The position numbers and the translations under genes are program-made. From Lactifluus volemus (Eukaryota > Basidiomycota > Agaricomycetes > Russulales > Russulaceae), in NCBI GenBank assembly GCA_022376515.1, contig WTXI01000019.1, positions 434,001-498,000 on the forward strand: a stretch of 64,000 nt of DNA, in the 5' to 3' direction. The notes under the pieces are model-generated. The model was given only the letters and a program-made list of their open reading frames with translations, was not told the DNA's origin and did no database searches. Within the stretch, counting starts at the first letter, position 1, and each line of letters opens with the position of its first letter. Positions 1 to 11,039 of the stretch are shown piece by piece.

Positions 1-682
1 CAGGGAGATGTCATCGTCGTCTCCTACCTCTTTCTGGTTTCTCGAAGCGCCCTCGCTTTCGGTCTCAAGGTCGCTTAGGGTGTCGTCAACCTCCTCTTCC
101 GTCACCAGCATTGCGTGGTATTCCGAATCCCCAGGCTCCCACACGTCGTCACTTTCTTCTAGGATGCCTTCGTACTGGTCGTCATCGGCAGCTGTCTCGA
201 GACGGTCGGAATCTTCCAAAGTCATCGATGCATGTGTGCTAGATAGAGGGTACATTGGTGCATGCACTCCTGTGGATCTGGACACGTTCGCGGCGGCGGA
301 TGGTGGCGACTTCGTCTCTTCGGTAACAAAGATGTGCGGGATGTCAAAGTCCTCAGGGGCAGTGACAACTGGCGCGGGACAGCGTGGAGTTGACTTGAAC
401 CAGAGGTTTTTTGCTTTTCCTACGGTGATTAACGGACTCCACAGAGCGGACTGAAAGGAAGAAACCAACCGAGGACGTCCAGGCCGGCGATCCGGATGCG
501 GCTGAAAACAGGCGGTTCTGAACCTTGACAGCATAGAGACGCATGGCAAGTTCCTTGTAAAACTCGCGGTCATAAAATTGCCTGGGGCCCTCAAGAACAA
601 CACCAATGGGCGGCGAAGAATGCGGAGCAAGTTTGGAAGTGACCTTATTAGTAATAGTAGCTGATAGCATGAACGTGAACAT
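1..682 (-). CDS. Acidic hypothetical protein, 3' end beyond left edge
   Basis: Two exons can be spliced cleanly: 682-524, then 450 running off the left edge, with a 73-bp GT-AG intron (donor GTTCAG, acceptor TTTCAG) and phase 0 on both sides. Exon 1 has the motif PPIGVVLEGPRQFYDREFYK. Exon 2 starts SALWSPLITVGKAKNLWFKS and becomes strongly acidic (runs such as EESDDVWEPGDSEY and VTEEEVDDTLSDLETESE). I do not recognise the family and see no transmembrane segment or catalytic motif. The start is the ATG at 682; an in-frame ATG at 742 is possible. The opposite-strand reading of exon 2 is Ser-rich and looks like a shadow. The C-terminus is not visible. Confidence 0.5.
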
Positions 683-742
683 GTTTTTTATAGTAAAGTG
701 TGGGTGTATGCAAAAGGTTTGCAGAGAAGCGGTATGAAGCAA

Positions 743-1932
743 GTATAAAGCAGATTGAGAAACGTTTCTTAGCGAAATCTTTTCTTATTTGTGTTGTTAT
801 CGTCTAGACTGTCAGCCTCACTCGTCTACAGTAAGTGCCAAGTGCTTCAACTCAAGCTTGAAGCAGGAATTACATCACAAGTCCTCACGAAGCCCGAAAG
901 AAGTCACATGTAACTCATGCATCTCTAAAAAAAGGACAAAGAGGGAGAGAAGGTATTTAAGATGAACCCCGAACGCGACACTACAAAACAAACTTATGTG
1001 GATCCAGAAACTGCTGTGTTAGTAGTGACACGTCCCTCAACGACGAAAAGTCCGCCAAATCATGATTTTCATGCTACGCAAGCTGCAATGGCGCCGCGCG
1101 AGTCTATGAGCCGAATAGAATGTTTCTGAGTCAACTCAGACAAGAGTCAGCAGGGCAGTGATATCGCATCGAACTCCGGGGAGATGACGATCCTGACAAT
1201 CTCCCTCTGGACGCCAATTCTGAAGTCGCGCGCGCGTTGGTCGTCATTTTGTGGGAATTTGTGGCGCGGACCTGAGCCTCGGCCCGGAGCACCGACTGGG
1301 CAGCTGAACGACTTTTGCGTCGAGACGCAACTGCCATGATGACTTTGTTCGTGTGAGATGAGAATAGTACGTTGGTAGTGTACTTTGCATCAACGCGCGA
1401 AAGGGGGTTTGGTGCTTTTGTGTAGATTTTCAATAAGTTCGATGGGTCTGGGATCAGTACGCGCAACATGTAGGTTCAGATCCTTCGTGCGTGCCAAGGT
1501 TTTCTGATTACCGTGTGGCGAGGGGCAAATTTTCCAGAGCTAAGGCCTACAGCGGCATGAAGACATGATTCAACATCATCGTGATTGAAAAGTACGAAGT
1601 ACTGATTACATTATCGTGCAATGTGGCTATCATGGCGATCATAACCGACTCACACTTGCCTCGCTTGGGACAAATGTGACATTTTGAGCCACTTCCAAGG
1701 TAGTCAAAGTAAAAGCCACAAATCTCTGGGTGTACCGTGTCCACAAATGACTGATTGATTGTAAGATAGCAGACCAATAAAAAAACAAACAAGATGAGAC
1801 TGACTGTGAATACATAAAGCCCACACTTGGGAAACAGACAATCAGCACCGTGACAACATTCACCAACATTGCGACCCTTGCTTACCTTAAAGCCCTCATT
1901 CTCCTCGTCATCCTTTTTTTTTTTTTTGCAGT
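743..1932. other. Intergenic stretch, no supported gene
   Basis: About 1.2 kb. The best open reading on the - strand (1346-1131, starting MAVASRRKSRSAAQ) is short, basic and has no recognisable motif, so I do not call it a gene. A run of 15 T precedes the next start and ends in GCAG, like an intron acceptor, so a 5' untranslated exon of the following gene may lie here. Confidence 0.4.
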
Positions 1933-2766
1933 ATGACTGGCGCCATCCATGGGTACAATCTTCGCTCTAAAGACAAGACCAAGATAGAACATTGCGACCA
2001 AGTTATCTTCATGTTCGACTCATTCGATGAGTCGTCCGTGGTACCTTCTACACCGCGTCCCCACCCATCCACACGGAATACAGGCAGAAATGATATCGAG
2101 GTGACCAGTCGGCGTTTTGAGTCCGGGCTGAGAATCCTATGCAGAGCAGTGATGCCAGTTTCCCTCAGACACAGATGCCGCGGAACTACGCGCTCCGCGC
2201 CAACAAACTACCGCACCCCCCTCCACCCCTGACATTCTAAAATCCAGGAAAGGGGTGGAAGTCAGTCAGTCATGGTGGTTGGAAGGGGGGTCCACTGCGT
2301 CTTCAGGCACGGGCGCGGAGACCCGCCACGACAACATCCGGAGTCATCAATACACCTGCGCGGTGCACAGAGACTGTGACTTGGACGAGGAGGGGAAGCT
2401 GCGCGGTTAGGAGTAGAGCTGCAGCGTCGTCTGGATGCAAGGAGCATCCATCTCGAACAAAAAGCCAAGCAGATGAGGATGGAGTCGTGGATGTTGAAGC
2501 AGCGCGCAGAGCGCTTGGACCGCGAGGCGGATGAGGTGGACAGGATTATCGAGCGCAAGACGAAGGAGGGTACGTTCGATGAAGACTCCGAGTCAGAGAT
2601 GTCCGAGTCCGAGTCTACCATGATGGTGTGCGACGAGGAGGAGGAGGAGGAGGTGCGAGCGTCACAGCGATCCCAGTCCTATGCTCCGACAGAGGTTTAC
2701 TCTGAGTCGGAGCAAGAAACGTGGGCATTGTTGTATCAACAACAAGGAGTTTTTCTGCAACGTTAA
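1933..2766 (+). CDS. Hypothetical coiled-coil protein, splice model uncertain
   Basis: The first exon starts MTGAIHGYNLRSKDKTKIEH directly after a T-rich tract ending in GCAG. A later exon contains LEQKAKQMRMESWMLKQRAE, a charged helix likely to form a coiled coil, then an acidic Ser/Glu segment (DEDSESEMSESES, DEEEEEEV) and a stop at 2766. The segment between about 2100 and 2430 is not open in one frame. A donor GTGACC near 2101 and an acceptor CTGCAG near 2432 would join the exons in phase 0, but at about 330 bp that intron is unusually long here, so a small exon may be missing. The composition suggests a nuclear or chromatin-associated protein, which is only a guess. Confidence 0.35.
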
Positions 2767-3435
2767 CATTGCCCAGACCACGGACATGGAGGACTTGTAA
2801 CAAGATCTGGACAAAGGGCTGAATATATACTTGTAACGAGTTCAATCATCGATGATTTTAAGTTAGTTAGGCTGCATTGTTCTTCCTTATTATATCTTCG
2901 CATCTTTAGGATGCTCCATTATTTATTAATAATTGAAATTTATAGACCCTGTCTGCTTATCGATGCGTCGCGTCGTTTCAAAAAAAGAAGGAGGAATGAG
3001 AGCTTGCTAGGTGATCCCTAGTCGGAAAATTGAGGTGCGTCTGAATCAGGCCAGTTGGAGTCAATTTTACTCGGCAACGTGTAATGCATAAACCACACAA
3101 TGTGGGGGTTGTCAATAAGAGAAACAAAAAGAGAAAATGACGTGTAGTCAAAAAATACATGAGTGACTCATTCGTCCTTCACTCATGCCTTTCAGAAATG
3201 GGACTGCCTCTATCTCTTTGTTTAACCTCTTTTTGCTAAGTGGGGTCTGTTCAGCCGCCATGACGTTACAATACGCCTTGACGATTCGCTCACCACGACG
3301 ACGCGGATCTGGACCTTGTGTGCCTCTGCCAAAAGGCAGGGAAGAAGCTCTTGAAGTGTAAAATGTCTGTCGAAATATGGTGATGAACCTGACGAGTGCC
3401 TTCTCCGCTGACCTGATCCTCCTCCGCGTAGCCCA
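2767..3435. other. Intergenic stretch with a weak - strand open frame
   Basis: A 99-codon open frame runs 3447-3148 on the - strand (motif SLPFGRGTQGPDPRRRGERI). I do not recognise it, and part of its start overlaps a P450 relic on the other strand. No RNA gene or repeat was seen. Confidence 0.3.
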
Positions 3436-3540
3436 GGTCCTACTCAAGTAAGGAATCTTACATCACTACCAGCTGTATTACAGCTTTGGCGGGATTTGGG
3501 CAGACTCGGATCTTGTTTCCAAGTCATCAAGAAACCAAAG
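3436..3540 (+). pseudogene. Cytochrome P450 fragment
   Basis: The sequence GGTCCTACTCAAGTAAGGAA (3436 on), the following bases, and TTTGGGCAGACTCGGATCTTGTTTCCAAGTCA match, with gaps, exon 6, the intron 6 end and exon 7 of the P450 gene at 50260-52779 (around 51065-51215; protein GPTQVRNFTSL and LREIWADLVSKS). Because the tail of an intron (CAGCTGTATTACAG versus CAGCCGTACTACAG) is present, this is a genomic duplicate, not a retrocopy. About 105 bp remain and the frame is broken. It lies directly next to the left edge of the first NLR repeat unit. Confidence 0.6.
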
Positions 3541-3849
3541 CCGCTTGAGAAAAGAATGGGGGCCTAGTATCTGCCCTGAGGTGTCAAGATCCTGGCGGAG
3601 GAGAGAAAGATAGAAAATACAATAAACACTACGTACATGGCCATGCCACCCAGCTGTTGGTCACCCGTACCGAGTAGTAGGTGTCTGAGAGTATGTGATG
3701 ATCATTGTCGTGCGAAAACGACATATGTTGTGGCACGTCACTCTTCAGTCGTGAAAAAGAGAGGTAACAACTTGAAGGCCTTTACCTACACGAAGGCGGT
3801 CTCATTTCCATTTCCAAAGGAGACGTGACGACGATTCATATCAGACAGG

Positions 3850-5030
3850 CATGGCGTTTTGTATTGGGTTGCTTCAAACTCGATCGGAGAAGAACTGCGA
3901 TACCGTGACCTCACACGCCACGTGTCAACACATATACCCGTGTTCTACTTTCGGCTCAGACCCCCACTGGATCCCAAGTCACCCACCACACCCTCCGGTT
4001 CGTCAGCTCATGTCCTACAGGCCTCAATACTCACATGGCCCTCAAAGCGTCCGCATATATCCCTTACAGTAATTCCATCCGTATGGTTAGCAGCGTCTCC
4101 TTGCAGCTCTCATTTTCTGACCCGTGGTCCCGACTGGGCAGTAACTTGTACTCCGAACAGGATTTCGTTCAGTGGTACTTCCAGTGAAGACGTGTTCTAA
4201 AAAACGTGGGATCATCTTGGCAGGTTCGATAAGGTTTTAGAGAGAGTAAGGATTGGCTCTGAAGGGGTAGGGAGGAGAGGCCCGGGGACGCTAGGTGCGT
4301 GGTGCCACCACTACTCTCATTTCTTCTACGGTCATCCTTACCTCCTGTTTCTTTAGCCCTTGTTTGTTAATTCCTGGTGTTATCGTTATGTCGTCCAAAT
4401 ACAAATTGCAGCTGTCATGCCGACACGGAGTACACGATGCACGCTCACTCTGTGTTGCGCTAGCTTCATTTCTGGACACACTCATAACTTGCACTCCATG
4501 ATACTAACACTTGGTCCCTCAACATACTGATGTTATGGCCAGCCTCAAGAGCACCCGTTGGAGGTGCAGCCGCAGGCGGCTCACCAGGGTGTCCACGGAA
4601 CTGCGTGGCACAGGCAAGACCTGGCTCAGGCACATTGCAAGACGTCTCCCAAACAATCAATACACAAGACGGCTAAGGATTCAACCTTGCTCACCGTTTT
4701 CTTCATGAAGGGCTTCCCGAGTCCGGACCAGATCCGAGCCTTGGTAGTGAATAGGTATGTGTTATTGGTCAGTGTAGCGAAAGTTGGGTTACTGTAAGCA
4801 AATTAATCTCTGGTACACTAGTCACTGGATCTCTAGATGTCTTTGGACAGCTGCTGTATCTTCTACAAGCCAGAAAATGATGTCTCAGACGAAATACTCG
4901 ATGCCCTCAGCGACTTCAGAAAGAGAATACCTGAGCAAGAGACAAAAACTAGGCTCATCTGAGTCTCGAGAAGGGTTCAACTTTCGGGCAATGCGGTGGG
5001 TTTTAACGCAGTGACACAAATACTAGTACC
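3850..5030 (+). pseudogene. Relic of an unidentified + strand gene, copy 1
   Basis: Short coding-like blocks recur in the same order in all three units: ACCGTGACCTCACAC-ACCACGTGTCAAC near 3903; a block reading SRLGSNLYSE-DFVQ; a block starting MSSKYKLQLS (4390); a block around LRGTGKTWL; and GF(P/Q)xxDQIRAL followed by an intron-like GTATGTGTTATTGG. In this copy the last exon has lost its frame (stops in the part matching LDVFGxxLQARK) and several blocks are shifted. I cannot assign the family. It is convergent with NLR copy 1, about 100 bp from its stop. Confidence 0.45.
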
Positions 5031-5134
5031 TGACTTGATATTGAGGACGACTCTACTAGTACTGGCCGTACCTAAGACAGACTCGCTGGCGGTAACTGAA
5101 TTCGCAGGATACGAATTTATATATATACGTGTGA

Positions 5135-8100
5135 CTATTTAGATGAACTGTGAATGTACCCCATAGCCCAATTTAATCCATACACAAAATTCGACAGGTC
5201 TACCTCCGTTCTATCTTTGCCAGCAACCCAGACTGTGTTAGCTCTATGAAGGTATGGCCGGTGAATGGGAGGAATCCACAAAAGGAGTTCTTTATCTTCC
5301 CCATAGATCCACCCATCACTACTGACTGGAAACTTCTCCATAATGTGATCTTTATCAATATCTTCTGCTCTGCATTTCCCTGCATGAATCATGTGATCTC
5401 GTAAGGTCGAGGTGATAGGCTGCCCATCCAAAGTGGACGCACCAGAGTTAGTCAATTGGGTGAGTCCGGTAGACAAGCCCACAATATCATGTCCCGTTGT
5501 GGCATCCCATAGGCGAATCGTGCTATCTCCCGAGCACGAAACGATCCTCTGCCCGTCTGGTGAGAAGGAAACTGAGTGGGCCCATTCGGTGTGTCCAATA
5601 AACGGGCCCGCTACGGCCACACCTGTGGCAGAATCCCACAAGCGAATCGTGCGATCGTTCGAGGCCGATGCAATGCGCCGCCCGTCCGGTGAGAATGCAA
5701 CAGAGATGACGTCACCGGTGTGTCCAGTAAACGGGCTTACTACTACTTGTCCTGTCACAGAATCCCACACACGAACCGTGTGATCGAACGAGGCTGAGGC
5801 GATTCGCTGCCCGTCCGGTGAAAACACGACAGATTTGACCAACTGAGTGTGGCCATTAAACGGGCCCGCTACTTCCTCTCCTGTCGCAGCATCCCATACT
5901 CGAATCGTGCGGTCAATCGAAGAAGAGGCGATGCGCTTCCCGTCCGGCGAGAATGCAACAGAGCGGACCGCATCAGTGTGTCCAGTACACGGGCCCACTA
6001 CAACCTCTCCAGTGATGGCATCCCACACACGAACCGTGCAATCTTCCGAGGCTGACGCAACGCGTTGTCCGTCCGGCGAGAACGCAACAGAGTCGACCTT
6101 ATTGGTATGTCCAGTAAACGGGCCCGCTACAATATTTCCTGTCGTGGTATCCCACACACGAATCGTGCAATCATGCGAGGCCGACGCGAGGCGCTGTCCT
6201 TCAGGTGAGAAAGCGACAAAATTGACCCAATCGGAGTGACCAGTAAATGGACCTGTTGTGACCTCTCCTGTTGCGGCATCCCACACACAAACTGTGCAAT
6301 CTGCAGAGGCTGAGGCTATCCGTTGCCCATCTGGTGAGATTGCAACAGAAAATATTGATTGGGTATGTCCGGTAAACGAGCCACCTGCCACTCCTTTTCT
6401 GGGATGCCACACGCAAACCGTGCGATCATGCGAGGCCGAGGCAATGCGCTGCCCGTCAGGTGAGACTGAAACAGAAAATATGGAAGCTGTGTGTCCAGTA
6501 AATGGGCCTGCTGCGATCTGACCTGTTTTGGAATCCCACACGCAAATTGTGCGATCTCCCGAGCCTGAGGTGATGCGCCGCCCGTCCGGAGAGAACGCAA
6601 CAGAGTTGATGCGACCGGTGTGTCCAGTAAATGGGCCAGCTACCACTATTCCTGTTGCGGAATCCCACACACGAATCGTGCAATCGTCAGAGGACGAAGC
6701 GACGTGTTTCCCGTCCGGTGAGAATACAACACAGCCGACCCGCTCGGTGTGTCCAATATAAGGGCCTGCTACGACCTCTCCGGTTGCAGAATCCCACATG
6801 CGAATCGTGCAATCTTCAGACGCAGAGGCAATACGTTTCCCGTCTGGTGAGAATGTAACAAAGAAGACCTCGTCGATGTGTCCAATAAACGGGCCTGCTA
6901 CGACCTCTCCAGTTGCGGCATCCCAAATACGAACCGTGCAATCGTTCGAGGCCGACGCGATGTGTTGCCCGTCGGGCGAGAACGCAATGCATCTGACCCA
7001 CTTCGCGTGTCCAGTAAATGGTCCCACCACAACCTCTCCTGTTGCGGCATCCCACACGCAAATCGTGCAATCGGCCGAGGCCGATGCGATGCGTTTCCCG
7101 TCAGGTGAGAATGCGACAGAGAAGACATCTTTGGTGTGTCCTGTAAACGGTCCCGCTACAACTTCCCCCGTCGTAGCATCCCACACCCGAATCGTGCAAT
7201 CTCGCGAGCCTGAGGCGATCCGCTGCCCATCTGGGGAGAATACAACAGACTCGACTGGTTCATCATGTGCTTGAATCGTCATTTCCAATGCTGGCCAATC
7301 AGACAACCGTCCACGACTCAAAACCAATGTATGGGGAAATAGGTGAAGGTGGTGCTCGACGATGCGGGATGAGGATGGCGCAAAAGGGAGAGCAGATATA
7401 TATATATGCGGGACGCTTCTTGATATCGCCATCCCGAAATACCGTACAAAAGCGAACGCATCGTCCACTAATGCCAACAGATTCTCAACCTCCGATTGGA
7501 ATGATCGCTGTAATTGGACCCAATAGTTACTACATGTCGTATAACATGATAAGAGCCGCCTACCTTCTGCTGATCAGACCGCAACCATGTGTTCAGAGAT
7601 GCCAATGCTCGTGATGCAAGACCGACACTGTTCTTGATGCTAAGCACTTCCAGCCAAAAAAGAAACCTTGTCTCGAACAGCGATCGAAGTTTTGGAAAGA
7701 GGTCCTGTTCAATATCAAGACATTCTAAATGATCTCCCCAAAAAATGCAGCCATACGATAGAGCAGGTGGAACATATTTGGCAATTCGAGATTCCAGATC
7801 TGGCACGTCCCTGTTGGCAACGTATGACGATTCCAGTTTGCAAATGTTGAACTTGAGCCCATTCAGCATTAATCCAAGACATGAATGTGCCAGCTGACGG
7901 TGAGCCCTGCCGAGGTCGATGTGAAATACTCCACTCTTCTCATTGGCCAGGAAGTCACGAAATGAGGTGTGGAGAGGGATGATCGGGAGGGTATCGTCGG
8001 ATGAGGTCACATTACTGAGCAGTGAGCCAAGGTGACGGAGCATCTCGACAACGCATTCCGAATCCTCGGGGTCAGAGTCGTCGGGGTCATCCAGGGGTGC

Positions 8101-10706
8101 ATATCGTCGCAGAGTAGTCAATGAGCGGATGGAAAGTGGAACGAGAGCAGCAAAAAGCTGCCCCATCACGGAACGAAATAGGGCCTGTGCTGCAACCGGT
8201 TTGAAATAGCCTTCCAGAACTTCTCCATATAGCTGGTCCAAAGGATCTTGCCCATCCCGACCTCGAGAGTGCCCCAACAGACGCTGTATCACCTGCTTCT
8301 TGCTAAACCCAAAGCTAGGAGGAGGATTGTTTATGAGCCCGGAAGCAACGGCTGCCCACTGAAACAATCCTTCTGCTGCCTTTGCGAGTTTAATACCATG
8401 TCGTTCGAACAGGTTCAAAGGGAGTTCGCTCCGGAGATATAACCCAATGTCTTGCTCCGTTTTCGTGGCCAGTTTGTGATCATCCATAAAGAGGGTGCGC
8501 ACGGACAACGCATTACAGAACGCATGTTCGACGCCGTTCTCCGGCCTCGAGGTGATGAGGATGCGGAAATTGGATGGCAGCTCGAACAGATGTTGAGCTA
8601 GAAACTTGTGCAACCCGACTTGACCGATTGCATCACCACTCTCGTCCAACGCGTCGATTACGATAAGAATTGGGTCGCTCAACTGAAGGTTCTTGACTGG
8701 TCCGAGGAGAAGTGATTCGAAAAGTGTGCGATAATGTCGAGTACTACGAAGAGACGGATCATTCTTCAGTACCTTCCCGAGCGCTAATTTGAACGGAGGG
8801 TAGCGATCGGACAGATCCCGAGCGAGTGTCGTGAACAGCTGGTAAGTTTCGTCTTTGGATCCCTCTTTCCGCAAAAACGCGAAGTAAGTGCAGAGGCACC
8901 TATTCTGGAATAGACGTGCGACCTCATGTGCGATTGAAGACTTTCCTGTGCCTGCTTGGCCGAGGAGCACGAGCCCACGTTGAGATTCAGGACTCTCGGC
9001 CCACTTGATGATATGATCCAAAAAGTCTTCGCGTGTGCCCGGAAGACAGCGCTTCCCATCCCCAAATCGCCAGCCTCCTTTGTAAGGCAATTCTCTGATG
9101 TTTGCCTGCAATTCTTTGTGCCCCTCGTCAGGAAGATTGTCCGACAATCGTATTACCGTTAGGACTACGCACCAGCTTCTAGCACAGCAATCCCAGTGAC
9201 GACAGCAGTACAAGCGAGGAAATTATCTCGCAGTCGAGCAAGATTTGTGCGATACTCATCAATTCTCGCATCAACCTGCCGGACAACATTCTTCAAAGTC
9301 CGCTTTCCTAAATCAAATCTTTATTATGATCAATAACCACACAGAGGTCAACACGGCGTACCGACTTGCACATCCTCCGCATACGATGTGATAAATTTCG
9401 CACATTCCGAGACACACTCCAGCATCTCATCCAGGATCTTTGGTTGCGTAGACTCCGGGTCCATGTTCCTCAGAACGTCCGCTTTCTTTGCAAAGCCAAA
9501 CGCGTCCAGGATTGCCTGAAGTAATGTTCTGACGTTGTCGTCACGCTTCAACTGGAGTAGCAAAGTCTTACGGCAGAAAAATATTGAACTATCCATATCC
9601 TCCAACGGAGCACGGAGACACACCTCTGGAATCTTTGAGAGTAGTTTCCATGCTAGCTGTGCATGGGGGAACAACTGAAGCGCAAAAGCTAGCTCAGAAA
9701 GCAACGGATGTGGAAAATCGATGAGACATACATCTGCGATTGGACCGATAGTGTCGAGTACTTGCTTGATAACACCAATGGCACCCTCCCATGCGGTCAT
9801 CGTATCCATACCTTTCATGGCTTCCTCGGCACGCTCCACAGTACGTGAGATCTCCGTGTAACCACCTTGTACTGGTCCCACAGGAGTATTACCCCCGGTA
9901 GGAAGGTCACCAGGACGTGCGCCAGCTTCTTCAGCACCAGGATTGTCCAGTGCTGTCGTTGTAGGAGTTGGGCTAGTGGCTACCGCATTTAGAGAGTTCA
10001 TAGTTAACAGGAGTATGGCCGGTTCTCTTAAAGGTCTACCATGTCCATCACTACTGCTGAATATAATCTCGAGTTCTACATGTAGGACGCTCAGCAAGCG
10101 CACGAGTAAGGATTCGAAGGAATAGACAGACCGCGTCGAGCTTCGCAGGTGATCTCCTGCCTTCCGAGAAGGATGTCTGTCCGCACGTTCCTCTTCGCAT
10201 AGAGAGATATTGTAATACTGGAGAGTGATGGTAAAACACTGCAGGACAGTCAGTTGGACCTGGATATAAAAATCCGACACTGGCAGCTCTCACAATGCAT
10301 CAACTTTTTCGTTCCACTCCACGTGCTGCGCCACGCTCTGCCTCGATCGTGTCTGCCACGTATTCTTCCCGTTGGTCACTGTAACATAAAACTGTCTCTC
10401 TTTACCCGGGAGGACTTTAAGACGAGGAAGATTGTGCGCCCTTAGGACTGACAAGAGGGAGAGATTTAGTACTGATCAGAGTAGAATTACTAAGATAAGT
10501 ACCAGTGACCTCGAGCTGGGGTATACTCCATTGCATTTCGCTGGCCTGATCGCTGATCGCACTAAACAAAGGCAATTATCTGAGTAAATACTAGAATTGA
10601 AAACGAAGATGGAGTGACTGATGTACCCGATTCCGGAGTTTGGAGGATTTGGGCTATAGTAATGGTTAACGGGAACATCGGCATCAGGTGTGAAAGGCGT
10701 TGGCAT
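5135..10706 (-). CDS. NLR-like STAND protein: C2-like region, NACHT, 14 WD40 repeats (copy 1, intact)
   Basis: Eight exons: 10706-10627, 10561-10503, 10447-10294, 10238-10132, 10075-9362, 9307-9173, 9113-7564, 7507-5135. All introns are GT-AG, 54-65 bp, and the total is exactly 1724 codons (1723 aa). Residues about 45-150 look C2-like (LEVTVLRAHNLPRLKV, VEWNEKVDAF, ITISLYAKRN). A helical region follows, then a NACHT ATPase with Walker A GQAGTGKS (about 468-475) and Walker B LIVIDALDES (about 566-575). SVPHIYISALPFAPSSS precedes 14 WD40 repeats of 43 aa (about 1010-1615). This is the signal-responsive STAND architecture (HET-E/NWD type) linked to non-self recognition and regulated cell death in fungi; its role here is inferred from family only. 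The start ATG is uncertain because a 7-bp indel separates it from the start used by copy 2. Confidence 0.9.
5412..7290 (-). repeat. 14 tandem 129-bp WD40-coding repeats (copy 1)
   Basis: The block is periodic at 129 bp, each period coding one 43-residue WD40 repeat with the frame GHT...SVAFSPDGxRIASAS.DxTIRVWDxxTG. Fourteen repeats fit two seven-bladed propellers. Repeat 7 is atypical (WHPRKGVAGGSF in place of WD-A-TG) in all three gene copies, so repeat order is conserved one to one. Antisense frames through this block stay open only because of the periodic codons. Confidence 0.9.
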
Positions 10707-11039
10707 ACGTATTCGGTTGTGAATGAGCCATCGTAGACTGAAGTGAGAAGTTGAGACAAGCACTTGCGCTGCTGTTGGCAGCCCCGACTCGGAGGGCGCT
10801 TCATTGTTGGGAACAAACAACCAACAACAGTTACGTTGACACGGAAGCGCACTGGCAACCCTCGCGCGAGTAGCAATTTGGTGGAGTTATGCCAGTGCAG
10901 ATTCTTACTCGCACGCTGGCATATGCAAGGGGCATTTGGCTGAAGACCTGGGGTCTGGGGGATGCTTGCGAGGTCGAAGCCAAATTTAAACGTAATCGCT
11001 TATTCACCTTCATATGAGCAAGCTTGGTATGGTACACGG

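Larger units (their letters stand above)
3540..11000. repeat. Tandem unit 1 (of 3): + strand gene relic plus NLR copy 1
   Basis: The unit starts near CCGCTTGAGAAAAGAATG (3541), which matches CCGCTTGGAAAAGAATG at 13840. It continues through the + strand gene relic and the whole NLR gene into its upstream region at about 10.3-11.0 kb, which matches about 20.4-21.0 and 29.8-30.36 kb. Unlike units 2 and 3 it lacks the MFS transporter relic. Boundaries are approximate because they were set by eye. Confidence 0.75.

Noticed and set aside
1131..1469. Basic - strand open frame (MAVASRRKSRSAAQ)
   Set aside because: Short, no homology that I can name and no clear splice structure; not enough to call a gene.
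5412..7274. Series of + strand open frames rich in CPVNGPATTSPVAASHTRIV-type repeats (also at 15.5-17.4 and 24.9-26.7 kb)
   Set aside because: They are antisense readings of the WD40 repeats; the 129-bp period keeps the frame open, and the sense strand has the conserved protein.
5412..7290. Regular repeats that could suggest a CRISPR-like or minisatellite array
   Set aside because: The period equals one WD40 repeat (43 codons), and the differences are codon-structured.
7390..7405. TATATATATA near the NLR genes as a promoter
   Set aside because: It lies inside exon 8 and codes the HIYIS of the conserved PHIYISALPFAP segment; the same holds in copies 2 and 3.
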